Assembly (NCBI GenBank): GCA_034440615.1
Contig: JAOTOM010004822.1
Coordinates: forward strand, 244,001-308,000
Origin: Ashinkailepas kermadecensis
Taxonomy: Eukaryota > Arthropoda > Thecostraca > Neolepadidae
Reading direction: 5' to 3'
Length of the DNA stretch: 64,000 bases
Made by a program: the position numbers and the translations under genes. This document shows positions 1-48,769 of this stretch, in pieces (position 1 is the stretch's first letter; the number at the start of each line of letters is the position of its first letter). Below the pieces are notes generated by a model. That model was not told the DNA's origin, did not search any database, and saw nothing but the letters and a program-made list of their open reading frames with translations.

Positions 1-639
1 CACATAAAACTTAACCTCTGCAAGGAAGCGGAATAGCTGTCCAGATTGTATAAACGGGGATTCATCCCCTAGTACTTCCCGTAGCGAAAGTGTAGTGCGC
101 CCGAAGTGACGTCTCCGCGCATGTGCAAGTCTGGGGCACGCAACCAATATATGTTGTACTGATAGGAAAGCAAGACACCTTTGACACAACGGCTTTCCGT
201 CACCGCTCAGAAGGTAACGGTGGGTGCAGAATGTGTGGCCTATTCGTAAGCGGCATAATACTACCTCATTGCGTCTAATGCTATGTGATGATGATGGCCA
301 CTCACCGAGACGATGCTTAACACTTCTCAACTTATTTTCAGCCATACACTCCCAGTTGGCTTCCCATTTCTTTATAACGGAACTCCTAATGTCTGGGAAA
401 AAGTCCCTCGCAGGGAGAGGAAGACGTCGAGTGTGTGGACCTTGAGCGGCGCGCTTTGCTGCAGCATCCGCAGCCTAATTTCCGCCGACACGCTGGTGAG
501 AACGTGGCCGGAGCTATCCGCACCAGCCGCACCAGGTCGGCGGCCTCCAACAGCACTTCCAGGAGGCTGCAGTCGCTCCGCTGCGCCTCCACAGCGAACA
601 TGAAATCATGAATCATGAAATCTTGTAAAATGCCTGGAC

Positions 640-1190
640 AGACTGTGGACTTGGGCAGTCCAGCCTATCCGGGTGCGCTGGTACGCGCGTGGACACCCTG
701 CAAATAAAAAGATATACAGCGCAGGGTGCCCGGGACGGGGATGTAGACAAGGTCGTCCCCGTCCCTCTCGGGCCCACGAATAATCGCGGGGCCCAGGGAG
801 CCGCTCATGGTACGGCTCCCTCACGCGCACCGGCGTTGCTGCAGCCGCCGCCAATAAAACGCATGTGCGGGCCGTGTAAAATCGCCCCGCACAGAGGCGA
901 TAAAAGCAATACAATTTGGCTAAGATCCAGGCGCGGGCGGCGACGGGAAGAGCAGACGGACACCGACACACATAACCCCCAGAGGCGGTGGAGCCCACCT
1001 CAACACAGCGACCGCCGCCGTGCCACTGTGGCAAGGGAGGGGCCCTAACCAAAGCAACACAACGGCGGACGGCCGTAGAAGACGTAAACTCCACCTACCT
1101 CGAGAAGTCCAGGTGCCGGGCCGTCCACGAAGGTGTCCTTGCCGTCGTTGCCGCCACGCGCCGTGCGGGGTAAAAAGGCGGTGTTCTTGC
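640..1190. other. GC- and CpG-rich patch, no recognised gene
   Basis: CpG-dense sequence with overlapping open frames on both strands, none of which I recognise. The open frames are explained by the low AT content. It may be a promoter-type CpG patch of an unseen neighbouring gene. Confidence 0.3.
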
Positions 1191-1254
1191 ATGCACCATC
1201 TCAGAACGTCATGCATAAAGCAAAATTCCGGGAGATATTACAACCTTTAACGTT

Positions 1255-1600
1255 CGAAATCGATAATAATTCAGAACCTACAAAGCTGAAAGCATGTAAT
1301 GCTTCCGAACCTTTAAAAGGTCGTGTAGTGGGAATTTTTAATGCCTGTAATATCCAAAACCTACAATTCCTCAAACTGCATTAATGCTCGAAACGCATAA
1401 TATATATTTAATTTTACTTACCGTTCAAAATATATAATATCCGAAGCCTATGATGCTTCACAGCCTCTATTGCCACCTACTATTTGATTTTTACAGCCTA
1501 TGATGCTGAAAACACATAATTATGTTTGAAAGCCTACAATGCTGACATTCTATAATGCTTCGTTCCTCCTAGTATTCAGCTAATGTTCGAAATTGTACGG
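1255..1600. repeat. Degenerate short tandem repeat
   Basis: Repeated variants of gcctataatgct separated by about 25 to 35 bp (for example near 1448, 1500 and 1532). Old and diverged. No gene seen here; 1600-3400 likewise shows no gene. A fragment cagtggcgtagccagg at about 2031 is a typical end of an invertebrate transposon. Confidence 0.35.
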
Positions 1601-3429
1601 ATTAGTGTAGCTATAATATTTTGTAAAGGAAATGGACTTTCAAAAACAACATTGTAGGATGATCTCTTCAAAATCCTGATGGAGTTTAAATTTTTGCAGC
1701 TGGAATTGAAGTCCAAGACAACCGCGGTATAAGCCCATTTTCGTTCACATGTAGAATGCTATGGTGTCATATTGTAATGTTACCGGTCGATTTGTCGTGG
1801 AATGATTCAGGTTTTGTTTGTTTGATTTGTTTGATTGAAATCGGACTTTGGCTTCCTCAGCCATTTCCATCGTCCATCGTGTCATAAATGATAAAAAAAT
1901 AGAATGCTATGTTGTATGATTCAGTTTATAAATCTTGAAAAGGTTTGTGTTGTGGAGAGAAATGAAATGTAGTTTTATACAAAATGGATGCTCGTCCCCA
2001 ATAGTGTTGACAGAGAACAGTGGCGTAGCCAGGATTTGGTCCAGGGGTGAACATCTGAACAGGTAAAAAAACACGAGGAAATTCACCGAAAGCCTTCTTA
2101 GACCCTTAAACATTAGACTTGTCCTACCAAACATCGTCCGGCTGAATACCTTCCATGCCCAAGAATTGACCTCCACGTGACTTAGAGGTAAAAAAAACCT
2201 GGACAAAAATTCAGAGTCCGCGGTTGGGGTAAAACCTTGACAAACAGAAAAATGCTAGAAACATGTACATCGCAACCTCTATGCATGAATTACATTCCGT
2301 CTCATGAAGGTGTGCACCACAACACGGTCCTTTAGCTGGTCGTTGCTTGGGTCGACTGCCCCGGACAGACATGGCGCCACGGTCGACTACAGTTTACAGA
2401 TGTGGCGCCACGGTCGGCAGAAACAAACAACTCACACCCCACACCTTTCCCACATCGGTCATCCAGCGCACTGTATCATGGGGTGTATGACTAAGAGCTT
2501 CTAGGCTACATAGTATTAATGCGACGTTCTGAGCGGTGATTCTGTCTCGGTGGGCGGACGGTCTCTGGAGCCGGTACCACCACTGGTGTGGAGGCCTGTG
2601 CTGGCGGCGCTCGGGCAGGAGCCGGGCGATAGTGCTGCTTCTGTCCCTGGATCGGCGTGGGTGGATTGACGAATGTGGCTACGGATTCATGTCAGGACCT
2701 GAGGCGCAGCCAAAGGAAGGTCCGGGCCCTCATAACATAAAATTCGCACCAAATCAGGGAAGGTATTTTGGGATTTGCATCGCGTCAAACCATAAATTTC
2801 CGGCTCGCTTCGCCCTCCGAAAGTGATCCCCGTGGAATCACGTTCTTTTTTAGTCGGGCCCCGTTCAGAAAATCCTGGCCGCACCCCTGATCAGAACACG
2901 CCCTCCAGGTAGATGCACGTAGCAGTGGCTATGGGGTGTAATCTCGAAGACAACACCGTACCTGTCCCACCTCCGTGTCCGGATTTTGCAGCGCGACTGC
3001 CGCGACGACCTTGAGCTCAGGGAGGTCCCGCACGTGGTGGTTACAGACGGCCTGACCCTATCTTGTCGAGCTGCAGCAGCAGCAGCCTCGTCAGCCGCTC
3101 GTTACGAACACGGGGTAAACAAATGTCCGTCGGTGAGGTGACAGCACGTCGCGCACAGGGTGGTTGAACAGAACCTAGGCTGGCTGTCTACCGTCCGCTC
3201 CTGGGGTGTCAGCACTGCAGGCGCAGCGCACCCCGGTGTATTCGTGTATGGTTGAGGTTCGGCTTTTAGCACCGCCGGATTAAATGCCAGGTCTTATTTG
3301 CTGCGACCACCTTCAGCATATTGGACTCCGGATAGTGCGGTGATGAGATACGTTACTGCACGGCCCACTATTTCAGGAACACCTCAGCTGTATTCTGTGA
3401 ATTGAAGGCCGCGCCATCCGACCACGAAG

Positions 3430-3461
3430 GCTCCGGCATTCCGGCTATGCGAGCATAGTTT

Positions 3462-3528
<67 letters not shown>

Positions 3529-3830
3529 AATTGTTTCGTGTTTTTGGCCTCCGGGTCACGTGGAGGTCGACCCTGTGTCATGAAACATAATCAGCCCGAT
3601 GTAGATTCGTATGACGAGTCAAATAGTGTATGTTTCCTTGATATTGGAGCATATTTAAGGGTCCAAGAACTTTAAGTGCATTGCTTCCTGTTTTGTTTCA
3701 CTTCTGGTTCACGTGGAGGTCAATCCAGCGTCATGAAAGGGATTCAGGCCGACGTAGACTGGCATGACGAGTCGAATGGTGTACCTTTCATTGCGATGGG
3801 AGCATAGTTAAGGGCAAAAGGGTTTTCAGT
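3430..3830. repeat. 153-bp tandem duplication with TA/GT microsatellite
   Basis: cacgtggaggtc starts at 3557 and again at 3710, followed each time by gtcatga, a shared gtagact-type core, tgacgagtc and gagcata. A third, broken copy (gcgagcatagttta) precedes it. A TA run followed by GT repeats (about 3470-3528) interrupts the array. Confidence 0.6.
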
Positions 3831-4329
3831 AACTTTTGTGGCACTGATGATAAAATACTGAATGTTGTTTTTTTTGCATGTTTTTAAAGAAAGACTTACG
3901 AAATTTTGATTTCTGGTAGAGCTTTCCATGATAATTACAGTGGTATGCATTTGGTGTGGCTGTGTGCAGTAGTTTGGGCGTGAGACATGCTTTAGTGAAA
4001 ACCGGAAAACTTTCAGTACTATAGCATTTCCCGTAAAAATATTACCCTACCCACTTCAATGCCGCATTGTGATAAGGTCATGCATCAGAAGTAAAACCAT
4101 CTGGCCAAGTCATGTAGAGCGGTGGTAACGTTACGCAATCCTACCAGACACCCGCAATCCTTGTATTGATATGGTCTTGCGCTAAGCGACTCGGGAAACA
4201 TTCATAGAGGTCCTCATTAGCTTTACCACGGGCGCGGCCGCGCTGTGTTGGTCGTGCCAGGGCTGGGTGGTGAATACGGCACCAGCGGTCGACGTAGTCA
4301 GTGGAAACCGGATTTCCAGTAGCTCAACA

Positions 4330-4880
4330 GCTGGCATTAGCTGCCGTCTCTTCTGCAAGCAACCCTGTATTTCGTCGTAGCAACCGGCTGCCAGCGGTCA
4401 ACATCGACAGCCGGGCAACAGGCCCCGCAAAATAAACTCGGGCCGGTACAATCGCTTTGGAGTCCCGGATGTGACAGAGACCCGCAAAATCGCGTAGGGC
4501 CCGGGAAAAAACGTGCGGAGGCCAGAAAGAGTTGCGCCGGGTCCAAACAAATTTCGCAGGGACCACAATTTGCACCGGGACCCGAAAAAGCGATCCAGAC
4601 TCAGAACAGTCCAATGTCCCGAAAAAATCGCGTCAAGCACAGCAAATTAACATTGGGTCCACAGCAACTTACGCCTGAGCCCCGAAGACTCGCGCCTAGT
4701 CCCGAAGAATTGCGCGGAGGCTGTGAAAAATCGCACCGAAACCCCAAAATCACGATGAGGCACCAATAATTATCGTCGGGTGTCCCAAAAATGTGCATTG
4801 ATCCCCAATTAAATACAGCGGGGCCCAAAAAATCGCAACGAGACTTGAAAAAACCCGGGCTCTCAAAATTAGGCAAGCAC
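4330..4880 (+). repeat. Diverged about 29-bp repeat, short copy
   Basis: Alternating phrases such as gggcccaaaaaatcgc and gggacccgaaaaagcg recur every 28 to 30 bp. Same family and orientation as 45412-47345 and inverse to 30020-32730. Open frames in several registers are a by-product. Confidence 0.6.
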
Positions 4881-4959
4881 CGCGAAAAAAATCAATCCAG
4901 TTATGCATATGGTAGCGCAGGAAATTGTGTTACGAGATGCTTGTGTGTCACAATCCGTA

Positions 4960-5110
4960 TTGGGGAGCATAAGCATACTTGTGCACGATTTTTTTTAGAA
5001 GCGAGGCATGGAGACTTCATAAGCACACCAAGAAATACGATGTCGATGCTTCCTGGATCTATTAAGTGTTCAGAAAGTGGTATATTTCACCCTATTTCAT
5101 GAGTAGTTTA
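4960..5110 (+). repeat. Dispersed repeat, copy 1
   Basis: Shares ordered blocks with 28290-28440: agaagcgag.catg.aga.ttcac, aagtggtatatt..accctattt and agtttatcactg. Unknown family. 5110-6060 shows no gene. Confidence 0.5.
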
Positions 5111-6861
5111 TCACTGTATATTGATCACAGATGGCATATGGTGTGACACAGCGAGCAATACCGATAGCCCTCGCGGCATATACCGATTGTTTAAATATCA
5201 CACTCGCTGAAGTGTGAACACTTCAGGTCAAACATGATCATTGTAAAAGTATGAGCGGTTAGAAATTGTAGCTACCTACTTTATGTATTCAGTGATTCTA
5301 GGATGCGTCGTTGCAAAGCTTCAAGACTGTTACGAGCAGACCAGCAGTTGATTCCTTCCAGCACTCGATTAGTCTCTAAGAATTTGATCCCACTCGGAAC
5401 TAAAACAATGCTTGCCGGCACCCACGCTGCGTGTATTTACCAATAATTGTGCCCGAGATGAGTGAATCCGAACTGGCAGCATCACTTCCAGCTGAAGAGG
5501 ACCAGGCCCGTTGCTCAGTTGCCTTATGGTCGTAGCATGAATCAATTTTCTCCCCAAGAAAGAAAATCGACACCTACATGTTGGTCGACAGCACGGCACC
5601 ACGTTGTGTGAAGTGAGGGTATGTTAGGAGTATTACCGAACAACCACAAATATGTGTCACTAGCGCACCAGTGGGGCTGCTATCGAGCTGTCTCTCATGC
5701 CATACAAAATGACCACCACACCCCTGCCACAACCTCCAATGATTGATTGGTTGTTGGGACTTAGAGGTGCACCGACGAAGTGATATACCTCTCGATGGAA
5801 TGGGCGCACTCAGCATGATACCATACGGTAATCGCTTGTACACCAGTACTTGTGCGTCACGCAGACTCCATCGAATCCTTCAATAATGCTCAGGAAAACA
5901 GCTGAATATGCATAACGCCAGTCATTGATCCCATCACTGCTATTCACTACCGTCAGTTGCTGCTGCTACTTGGTGTGTGGGCCAGCTCCTGTCACAGCTG
6001 CCACGGCTCTGAAGGCCAGCCTTTCTCCTCCCCTCTTCCTTCCATCGCGAACAGAGTGGATGCCCTTCCGCACACGTGAGCCAAAAACTTCTCTCAATTA
6101 AGACTACATTTATTCATTCCTCGCCTTCCGAACGATTCTTAGCTAGTCCGTACCAAAATAAGAAAGCGTCACAAGACATCGAAGTTGCACGGCGCCTCCG
6201 TGATATCGCGGTGTCGACCCAGCCCAGTCAGCGAGGGGGAGGGAGGGGACTCTACCACCTAGGTACCGTATGCCGCTCAAGTCAAGGGAACAGCCGGGGA
6301 CATGGAATATGTATGGGTGTGGCCTCGGATGGGAGTGGGCATGATACTGACACACAACGCAATGATGGTCTTAACGCAAGAGTGAACACGCAGGCAGTAC
6401 TAAGACATCCAATGAAGCGCCGTGGCGGGCATTATCGCCGCTACCGCCAACTTCCGTTCGCCGATCGGACGCTGGACTGCGGCGCCCACCAGACGTCCCG
6501 CTGTCAGGTATCTGCAGCTGGTACACACGTCGATCCGACTAACGGCACAGGCGCCACCACTAAAACAAGCGAAAAAAAGCTTAAAAGCAAACACATGCGG
6601 AGAGAGCTACCCCTTCACGTTCATCCAAATACCGGTAGCAAGCGAAAGGCGACCAGCCAGCGGGCTGAGTTGTAATCGGGTCGCAGCCGTGCCGGCAAGA
6701 GAGCAGACGCTCCCGCCGGCAGCCACGCTCGGTGCGCCGCAGGCAGTGGTCGGCCGGTGGCTCGCGGCGAGCCCGTGCCAGAGAGACAGCAATAGGCGTG
6801 CAGCACGGGACCACACCGGCCGAGTGGAGCGCGCAGAGTTGGCTATGAACGATGACGGCGA

Positions 6862-7075
6862 TGGAGTGTCTCGCGACCTGGCGACACAGACAGCTGGTCA
6901 TCGCGCTTTACGATGGAGTATCTCGCGACCTGGCGACACAGACAGCTGATCATCGGGCTTTACGATGGAGTGTCTCGCAACCTGGCGATACAGACAGTTG
7001 ATCATCGGCCTTTACGATGGAGTATCTCGCGACCTGGCGACACACACACGGGCAGCTGGTCATCGGGCTTTACGA
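6862..7075. repeat. 52-bp minisatellite, four copies
   Basis: The unit begins gatggagtgtctcgcgacct and ends catcgggctttac. Its end equals the tail of the SINE that follows (reverse complement gtaaagcccgatgac), so the array probably grew from that SINE tail. GC-rich DNA at 6400-6850 before it has open frames but no recognised gene. Confidence 0.75.
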
Positions 7076-7215
7076 CGCTTCAGACTGGCACGCAGCATCA
7101 ACGTCGTCAATCCCTCACGCCGACTAATCGCGGGCGAAGAGCAGCGACAGGCGGGACTCGAATCGCCAACCTTTCGGTTGGGACACGCCTATCCGGAATA
7201 TGTGCCGTGCGCGCA
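7066..7215 (-). mobile_element. tRNA-derived SINE, old copy
   Basis: On the minus strand: a B-box-like gattcgagtcccgcc, then tgtcgctgctcttcgcccgc, a gtcggcgtgagggattg body and a gcgtcgtaaagcc tail. Same family as the young plus-strand copies, but with many changes and no clear target-site duplication. Confidence 0.7.
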
Positions 7216-8755
7216 GTGACAGTGAGGTGAGAGCCTGCTCTGCGGATGGTGCCGGGGCGAGGTGACGCTGGACACCATCTGTGTCTGGCCTGACGTCTCA
7301 ACCGACTGTGGTCGACTGTCAAGAGGCCAGACCAGGCCAGACCAGACAAGCATCGGTCGCTGGCCACAATCACAGTCGAGTGTGTGGCACACCGATCACC
7401 AAACGGCAACACTAACGACCAGTGCCGGGACAACCACAACCAGGTCATGCCAGGTTGGCCCTTCACAGTACTGTGTTCTGTGTAAAACGCTGCCACTCCT
7501 CTGATTTCGGTCCACAGCTGAAACAGCTGTACTTTTTTTCAATATCGATAAGGAACATGCCACAGTACTAAATCGGAATGCTTGAAGCAACATCAAATAT
7601 TTTCCGGCTACAATTATACGAGCATTGCTCGACAAGCTTCGTAATATTCGGAACAAACACATGACGCAGCCTGCTTCAGCTTTCCCCAGTTCTGTTAGTC
7701 ACCAACTCCATTAAATATTCATATTGGACACGTGACATCAGTAACCCTTATGGCACGACATGCACGACACGCACGCCCTGCATCCACCACTACCACGATA
7801 GTGAAACACAATCAGCACCCCACTCCAAGGCCGATTATCTGATGCAAGATACCGGCTGGACACATGTCACCGCACACTCCTGCCGGCATCACCGCACCCG
7901 GTCGGCAGCAGCGTACGTCGCATCTGGCAAACGCACCGCAAACAAAGTGACATTTTTGCACCTTGAGACCTTGGCAGAACACACCTTCGGACGTACAAGT
8001 TACACTGAGTTTACACCGGATATGGATCCACGTCACATAAAATGGCTTGAGTAGCAACGCCACCATTTAAATTCCAGTCAAAATATGGCAGGTGACTTCT
8101 TCAATTTCACTCAATGTACCTGTAATCGCTTGAAGCCCCACCTATGAATTGATCAACGTCAAACAAATGAGCTCGGTGCGAATGTATCGATAAATGCCAG
8201 TCACTTCCATCACGGTACAACGCAAAAGCCGCAACGAAGTTCAGCTGGCGACCACGGGTAGTTTATTATTCGCCTTTGGAGAAGCTCGGGCACTCATAAA
8301 AAATGCAAAACACGTTCTAAATTTAGCATGGTGATCCATGAAGGGTGACCCCTGATTCCAAAATACTTGATATATCACTTGCAAAATAACGCCTGAGCCA
8401 TGTTGTAATGATGCACTAATGTAAGGGACAGCCGGCGCATGGTACTGATTACCTCAGATCTGCCTGGACATGGAGACTGACTGCCGTACACAAGCACCGC
8501 CTCCGCCCGCCGTGAATATTTCCGGCAAAACAACCACGACTATTGGCATAACACACGTCAGCCACAAATTTGCCTTGCAAATAAGAACAATCGTTGAGGA
8601 TCCGCCGCTCTAGAGAAAATCAAATGTAATAGTGTCTCTCATGATTTGGAAACTCAGAGGGAAGATTGGTTTCCAATAGCTGCAAGTAAGCATGCACGAG
8701 GTTGGGACGTGTCAGCCACCACGGCTGCCGACTACTCGCTTCTCACCGTGTCCGG
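7216..8755. other. No recognised gene
   Basis: Mixed-composition DNA downstream of the lamin stop (lamin sense). It probably contains the 3' UTR. I looked on the minus strand for a short exon ending Cys-x-x-Met-stop and found none, but a manual search can miss one. Confidence 0.3.
8262..8267 (-). promoter_or_regulatory. Possible poly(A) signal of the lamin transcript
   Basis: TTTATT on the plus strand, i.e. AATAAA on the lamin strand, about 490 bp past the candidate stop codon. The hexamer is common by chance in this AT-varied DNA, so the call is weak. Confidence 0.25.
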
Positions 8756-44823
<36,068 letters not shown>

Positions 44824-45400
44824 GGTTGGGTAGCCTTATTTTCGAAGGTAATACCACTCGTTAACACGGGACGCCAAGGGCCAACCGCAGTTTCGTACCT
44901 AGATATCTCGCAGATATCCGCCCGAAAAAAAAAACAAGCGGATCACACGACTCACTAACCCAAAACAACGCCCACAAACACACCACGCGCCTCGCACCAA
45001 CAGGACACGCTCCAACCGGGCACCACAAACCTGGCGCGACGCTTGCAAAGTGCGGCGTTCATGGCGTCACAGGTGCGTATTCATGCAACTTGCTCTTCTT
45101 CCACAGGACATGACGTCATATCAGTCCCCGATGGCGCTGTCACTAGTCCTGTCAGTATTTTTTATAGCGGTGGTCCCGTTCGGAAAAGGACGTGGAAACC
45201 GGATGGGGAAGCAGAGGGAGCAGCGTCCCTCCAACCTCGGACCAGCCAGGGGACACAACAACAGGTTTCCCCTGTTGGTCAGGGCTGGGGAACTCTTACG
45301 AAGCCAGGGGGTCCAAGTCCTTACTTTCAAGACATATTTTCAGATTGAATATGGGAAATGACAAATTAATATGAGCAGGGTACCAAGCTAGGGGGTCCAG
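44824..45400 (-). promoter_or_regulatory. 5' flank and probable promoter of the lamin gene
   Basis: The DNA upstream of the ATG is GC-moderate with many CpGs and lacks dispersed repeats until about 45412. A perfect palindromic CRE, TGACGTCA, lies at 45111-45118, about 290 bp upstream of the start codon. This fits a CREB/ATF-type input, but no transcription start or TATA box can be fixed from sequence, and a 5' non-coding exon further out is possible. Confidence 0.45.
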
Positions 45401-45411
45401 ACCCCGACCCA

Positions 45412-47345
45412 GTGGCGTAGCCAAGGGGGCCGAAGGACGTAGCCGCTGCCACCCTCTGGAGGGTCGGAGGGGGCCCTCAAGAGGTAATTTCAGGGGACCC
45501 GTAAGGGCCCCTGGGCCAACGTGAAGGGCTCCTGGACCGACGAAAGGGGTCCCGGGCTGACGGAAAGGGACCCGGGACGATGAAGAGGGCCCAGACCCAA
45601 CAGAGAGTGCTCTCTGGAAGACGTTGAGGGCCTTTGGATGGGCTAACGCCAAAGGCTTCTAGATCGATGAAGGGGCCCCATATCGTTGGAAGGGCCCCGG
45701 GCTGTTAGAGAGGGCCCCGAGCAAATGTGAAGGGCTACTTGCTGAAGGCGAAGCCCAAGCCAAAGAAAGATCGTGCTGCGACCCGAATAAGTCGCGTCGC
45801 ACCCTTTGAAAATCACACTGGGGACCCAAAAGGTTGCACCGATGCCCCGAAAGTAGCAGCTGGCCGCCCAAAAATCAATTCTTACACCGAATATCCTTCT
45901 GCGGCATCAAAAATAACGTCAAAGACCCCAAAAAAACGTCGGACCACGGAGAAAAATCGTGTCGGGGTACCGTAAGCAAATTGCGCCGGAAGGCCGAAGA
46001 ATCGTATCGATGCCAAACAATATTGCGCAGGGAGCTTTAAAAAATAGAATTCGACCATAAGAAGTTACACCGAGACTCGATGGAAAATTGCCGTCGGGTC
46101 CCCCAGAAATCGCATAGGGGGCTCCAAATATATACAAAGGGCCCCATAATATTCGCGCAGTGGACATAAAATTTTCACCGGGGCCCGCCAAAATCGCACT
46201 AGGGCCCAGCCAAGTACAACGCGCCCGGTGAACTCGAGCCAGGCTCCCCAAATATTGCCATCGGGACACAAAATTTTCATCAGTAGTTTTAAAAAGAAAC
46301 TGGGTTGAGGCTTCAAAAATTGTATTCGGGGTTCCCAAAAATTGTCGTCGAGGGCTCCAAATAAGCACAGCGTGGTCCCGAAGAATCGAATGGGACCCGA
46401 TAAATTAAGCCGGAGCCATCCAAGTAGGGAGGGATTCCGAAAAAATAAATGTACTAGCAAGGAAAATTGCTCCGGAGGCCCAAAAATAACACGAGATACC
46501 TTTAAAAAATCACGTACGGCCCCGAAAACCGTGACGGAGCTCGCAAAATCGCCGCGGGACACCAAAATATGGTACCGGGGTCTCGAGAAATCAGACCTGG
46601 ATTTATTCTTTTTTAAATCAGAAGAGGTCCTAAAACTCGCGTTAAGTCAAGAAAACTGACGCGTGGTTCTCAGAACGCGCTTAGGCCCGAAAAGTAGCAC
46701 CGGGACCCGAAGAAATCGCAACGGAGACCCCAAAATCGTGCTGGACCCCACAATATGGAGGGATGCCCACAACCACAATTTGGGGCCATCAGGAGCTTCA
46801 TATAAACAAAGCAAAACCCCAAAAGTACAACGGGAGGTCTAAAATACATCACCCCCCCCCAAGCGTACCTAGTCTCGCAAAAAGCGGCCGGGCATTAAAC
46901 AGATGTTTTACAGCCGTAAATAAACACACCGGGAGCTTTACAAACACACTGGAGACCTTCAAAGCACACCGGAGCTATGAGACCGCATGAGTGCATCAAA
47001 AACAGGTTAGGGTCCGCAAAAAGCGACATGGTCCTAAATAAGAGCAAAAAGACCGAGCACTAAATGAACACATCAGAGTCTTCGAAAACGCGCCGGCAAA
47101 ACAAATCGTTGATGTACAAAAACAAATAGGTAAATCCTAAGAAGAGCCGGAGTCTAAAAATGCGTCGTATCTCTAAGAATATGAGCTGGAGCCCTAAGAC
47201 ATCCATAGACGAAGAAAAACGCAACTGGTCCAAAAAGAGAAGATCAAGCAAGTGCCTCGGTTCCGTAGTCAATCTGGGAGCATATTAGCCAAAGAGATGA
47301 GGTGCACCAAAGCTCAGCGGGTGTCCGAATTTCTTAACCACCAGA
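45412..47345 (+). mobile_element. 1.9-kb element made of diverged about 29-bp repeats
   Basis: Starts cagtggcgtagccaaggggg and ends with agccaaagagatgaggtgca then ccaaagctcagcgggtgtcc, matching the ends of 30020-32730 in inverse orientation. The interior is ggacccaaaaatcgc/gggccccgaa-type repeats. No transposase frame seen. Confidence 0.7.
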
Positions 47346-48200
47346 AAATGTTGGAGGAAGGGAACTAATCATCGAAATGGATTCATCGAATTTTAACAGC
47401 TACCCCCATGCGAAGCATTTCACGTCAAATATGGCGCAAGACTATTATGTGGGAGCAATTAGCAAAACGTAGAAAGCCTAGCAGAAACCGTAAAATCGCA
47501 CGAAGTGTGGTGAATACGTCGAATGCGCAAGGCGGGTGTACACGTGCACAAACTTTGGCGTAGAGGTGACTGGTCTTTATGAATTGGAATGCCTGAAATT
47601 AGGAAATCGTGAATTTTTGATGTGATTTGTACAGGTGTAGTTTTAGCAGTATATGGTGACTTATCATGGAATACCAAAAGAAAAACCTCCAAGCGGGGTG
47701 GGGAGTTATAGCGTTCAAATGCGGTGACGCGCAAACAATGGTGATAGATTGGGCCCCCTTTACAGAACAAGTAAGTTGGTTAATAATACTTGTATTAAAA
47801 CGGGCCCCTTTGAAAATAGTGGTCGCAATATGGTGACTTTTTTTTAATGTTTTTATAGGCGGGCCCTCCCAAATCCGTTTGCTCCCCTAGCGCAAATCCT
47901 AGGGACGCCGTACTGTATGCAACACGGAATCATTATATTTCAAGTTCTTGAAATGCGTACTAAATGACATAAATATTGTTGTTTCAGTTCGACGTTATCG
48001 CTAACCAACCATTGGTGACCACATACTGATAACAAAGACCAGGTGCAATATATCCTGAACTGTTAAAGATCCCTCCCCCCCCCCTCAAACCCCAATGCAC
48101 AATTTGATAGTAATGGCTCCTTAATTTCAGAGGAAACCATTCGGCAGATCATGACCCTACTGTGTGCCACCCCGATCTGTTCCAAGGGACACGACACACC
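47345..48200. other. No recognised gene
   Basis: Intergenic DNA with short open frames. I see nothing else. Confidence 0.35.
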
Positions 48201-48211
48201 TTCATCTAGAG

Positions 48212-48527
48212 CAGTGGTTCTCAAACTAGGGGTCGCGACCCCAGCTGGGGTCGCGGGGCCCTTCTGGTGGGGTCGCGAGCAATCATCGACTGTAAATTGA
48301 CCCGACACATCTGGTCCGTTGCGCTCTGATAACGCCGCGCTGTTGTTGATACCGCATGAATTTATGGCGCTGTCGCCATAAATTCATGCACTACCTGTAA
48401 ATTTATGAGTGATGCTTCGCAAGTAACAAAATAGAGAACACTATAATACAAAATACAGAATGTGGGGTCGCGGCGCGACGCTCCGGGTACACAGGGGTCG
48501 CCACATCAAAAAGTTTGAGAACCACTG
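48212..48527. mobile_element. hAT-type MITE with perfect 8-bp target-site duplication
   Basis: Terminal inverted repeats cagtggttctcaaact and agtttgagaaccactg, flanked by atctagag on both sides (48204-48211 and 48528-48535). 316 bp and non-coding. An internal perfect hairpin gcatgaatttatggc/gctgtc/gccataaattcatgc is included. The ends are typical of hAT elements. Confidence 0.95.
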
Positions 48528-48769
48528 ATCTAGAGGGCTGCCGAGTGCATCGCGAAGCACACCCTGACGGAATCAAACCATGAACCCGACCCAGCCAGCA
48601 TTCCCAAGTGGGTCCAAAATGGGTCCCAAATTGGTCCCGGATGGGTGGTGGTGGATTTGTGCTTTAGGGCGCGTCGACTGGTCTGATCAATGCTTGTTCT
48701 GATCAAGTCTCTCGTCGACTGGTCTGATCAATGTAATGCTTCTGATCAAGTACTACCCCTCACACACCC

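Noticed and set aside
2922..3135. Open frame reading YLSHLRVRILQRDCRDDLEL on the plus strand
   Set aside because: Looks codon-like but matches no family I know, has no start and no neighbouring exon; kept only as a note.
6076..6675. 199-codon open frame
   Set aside because: GC-rich DNA with competing frames on both strands, no recognised motif, no splice or start context that stands out.
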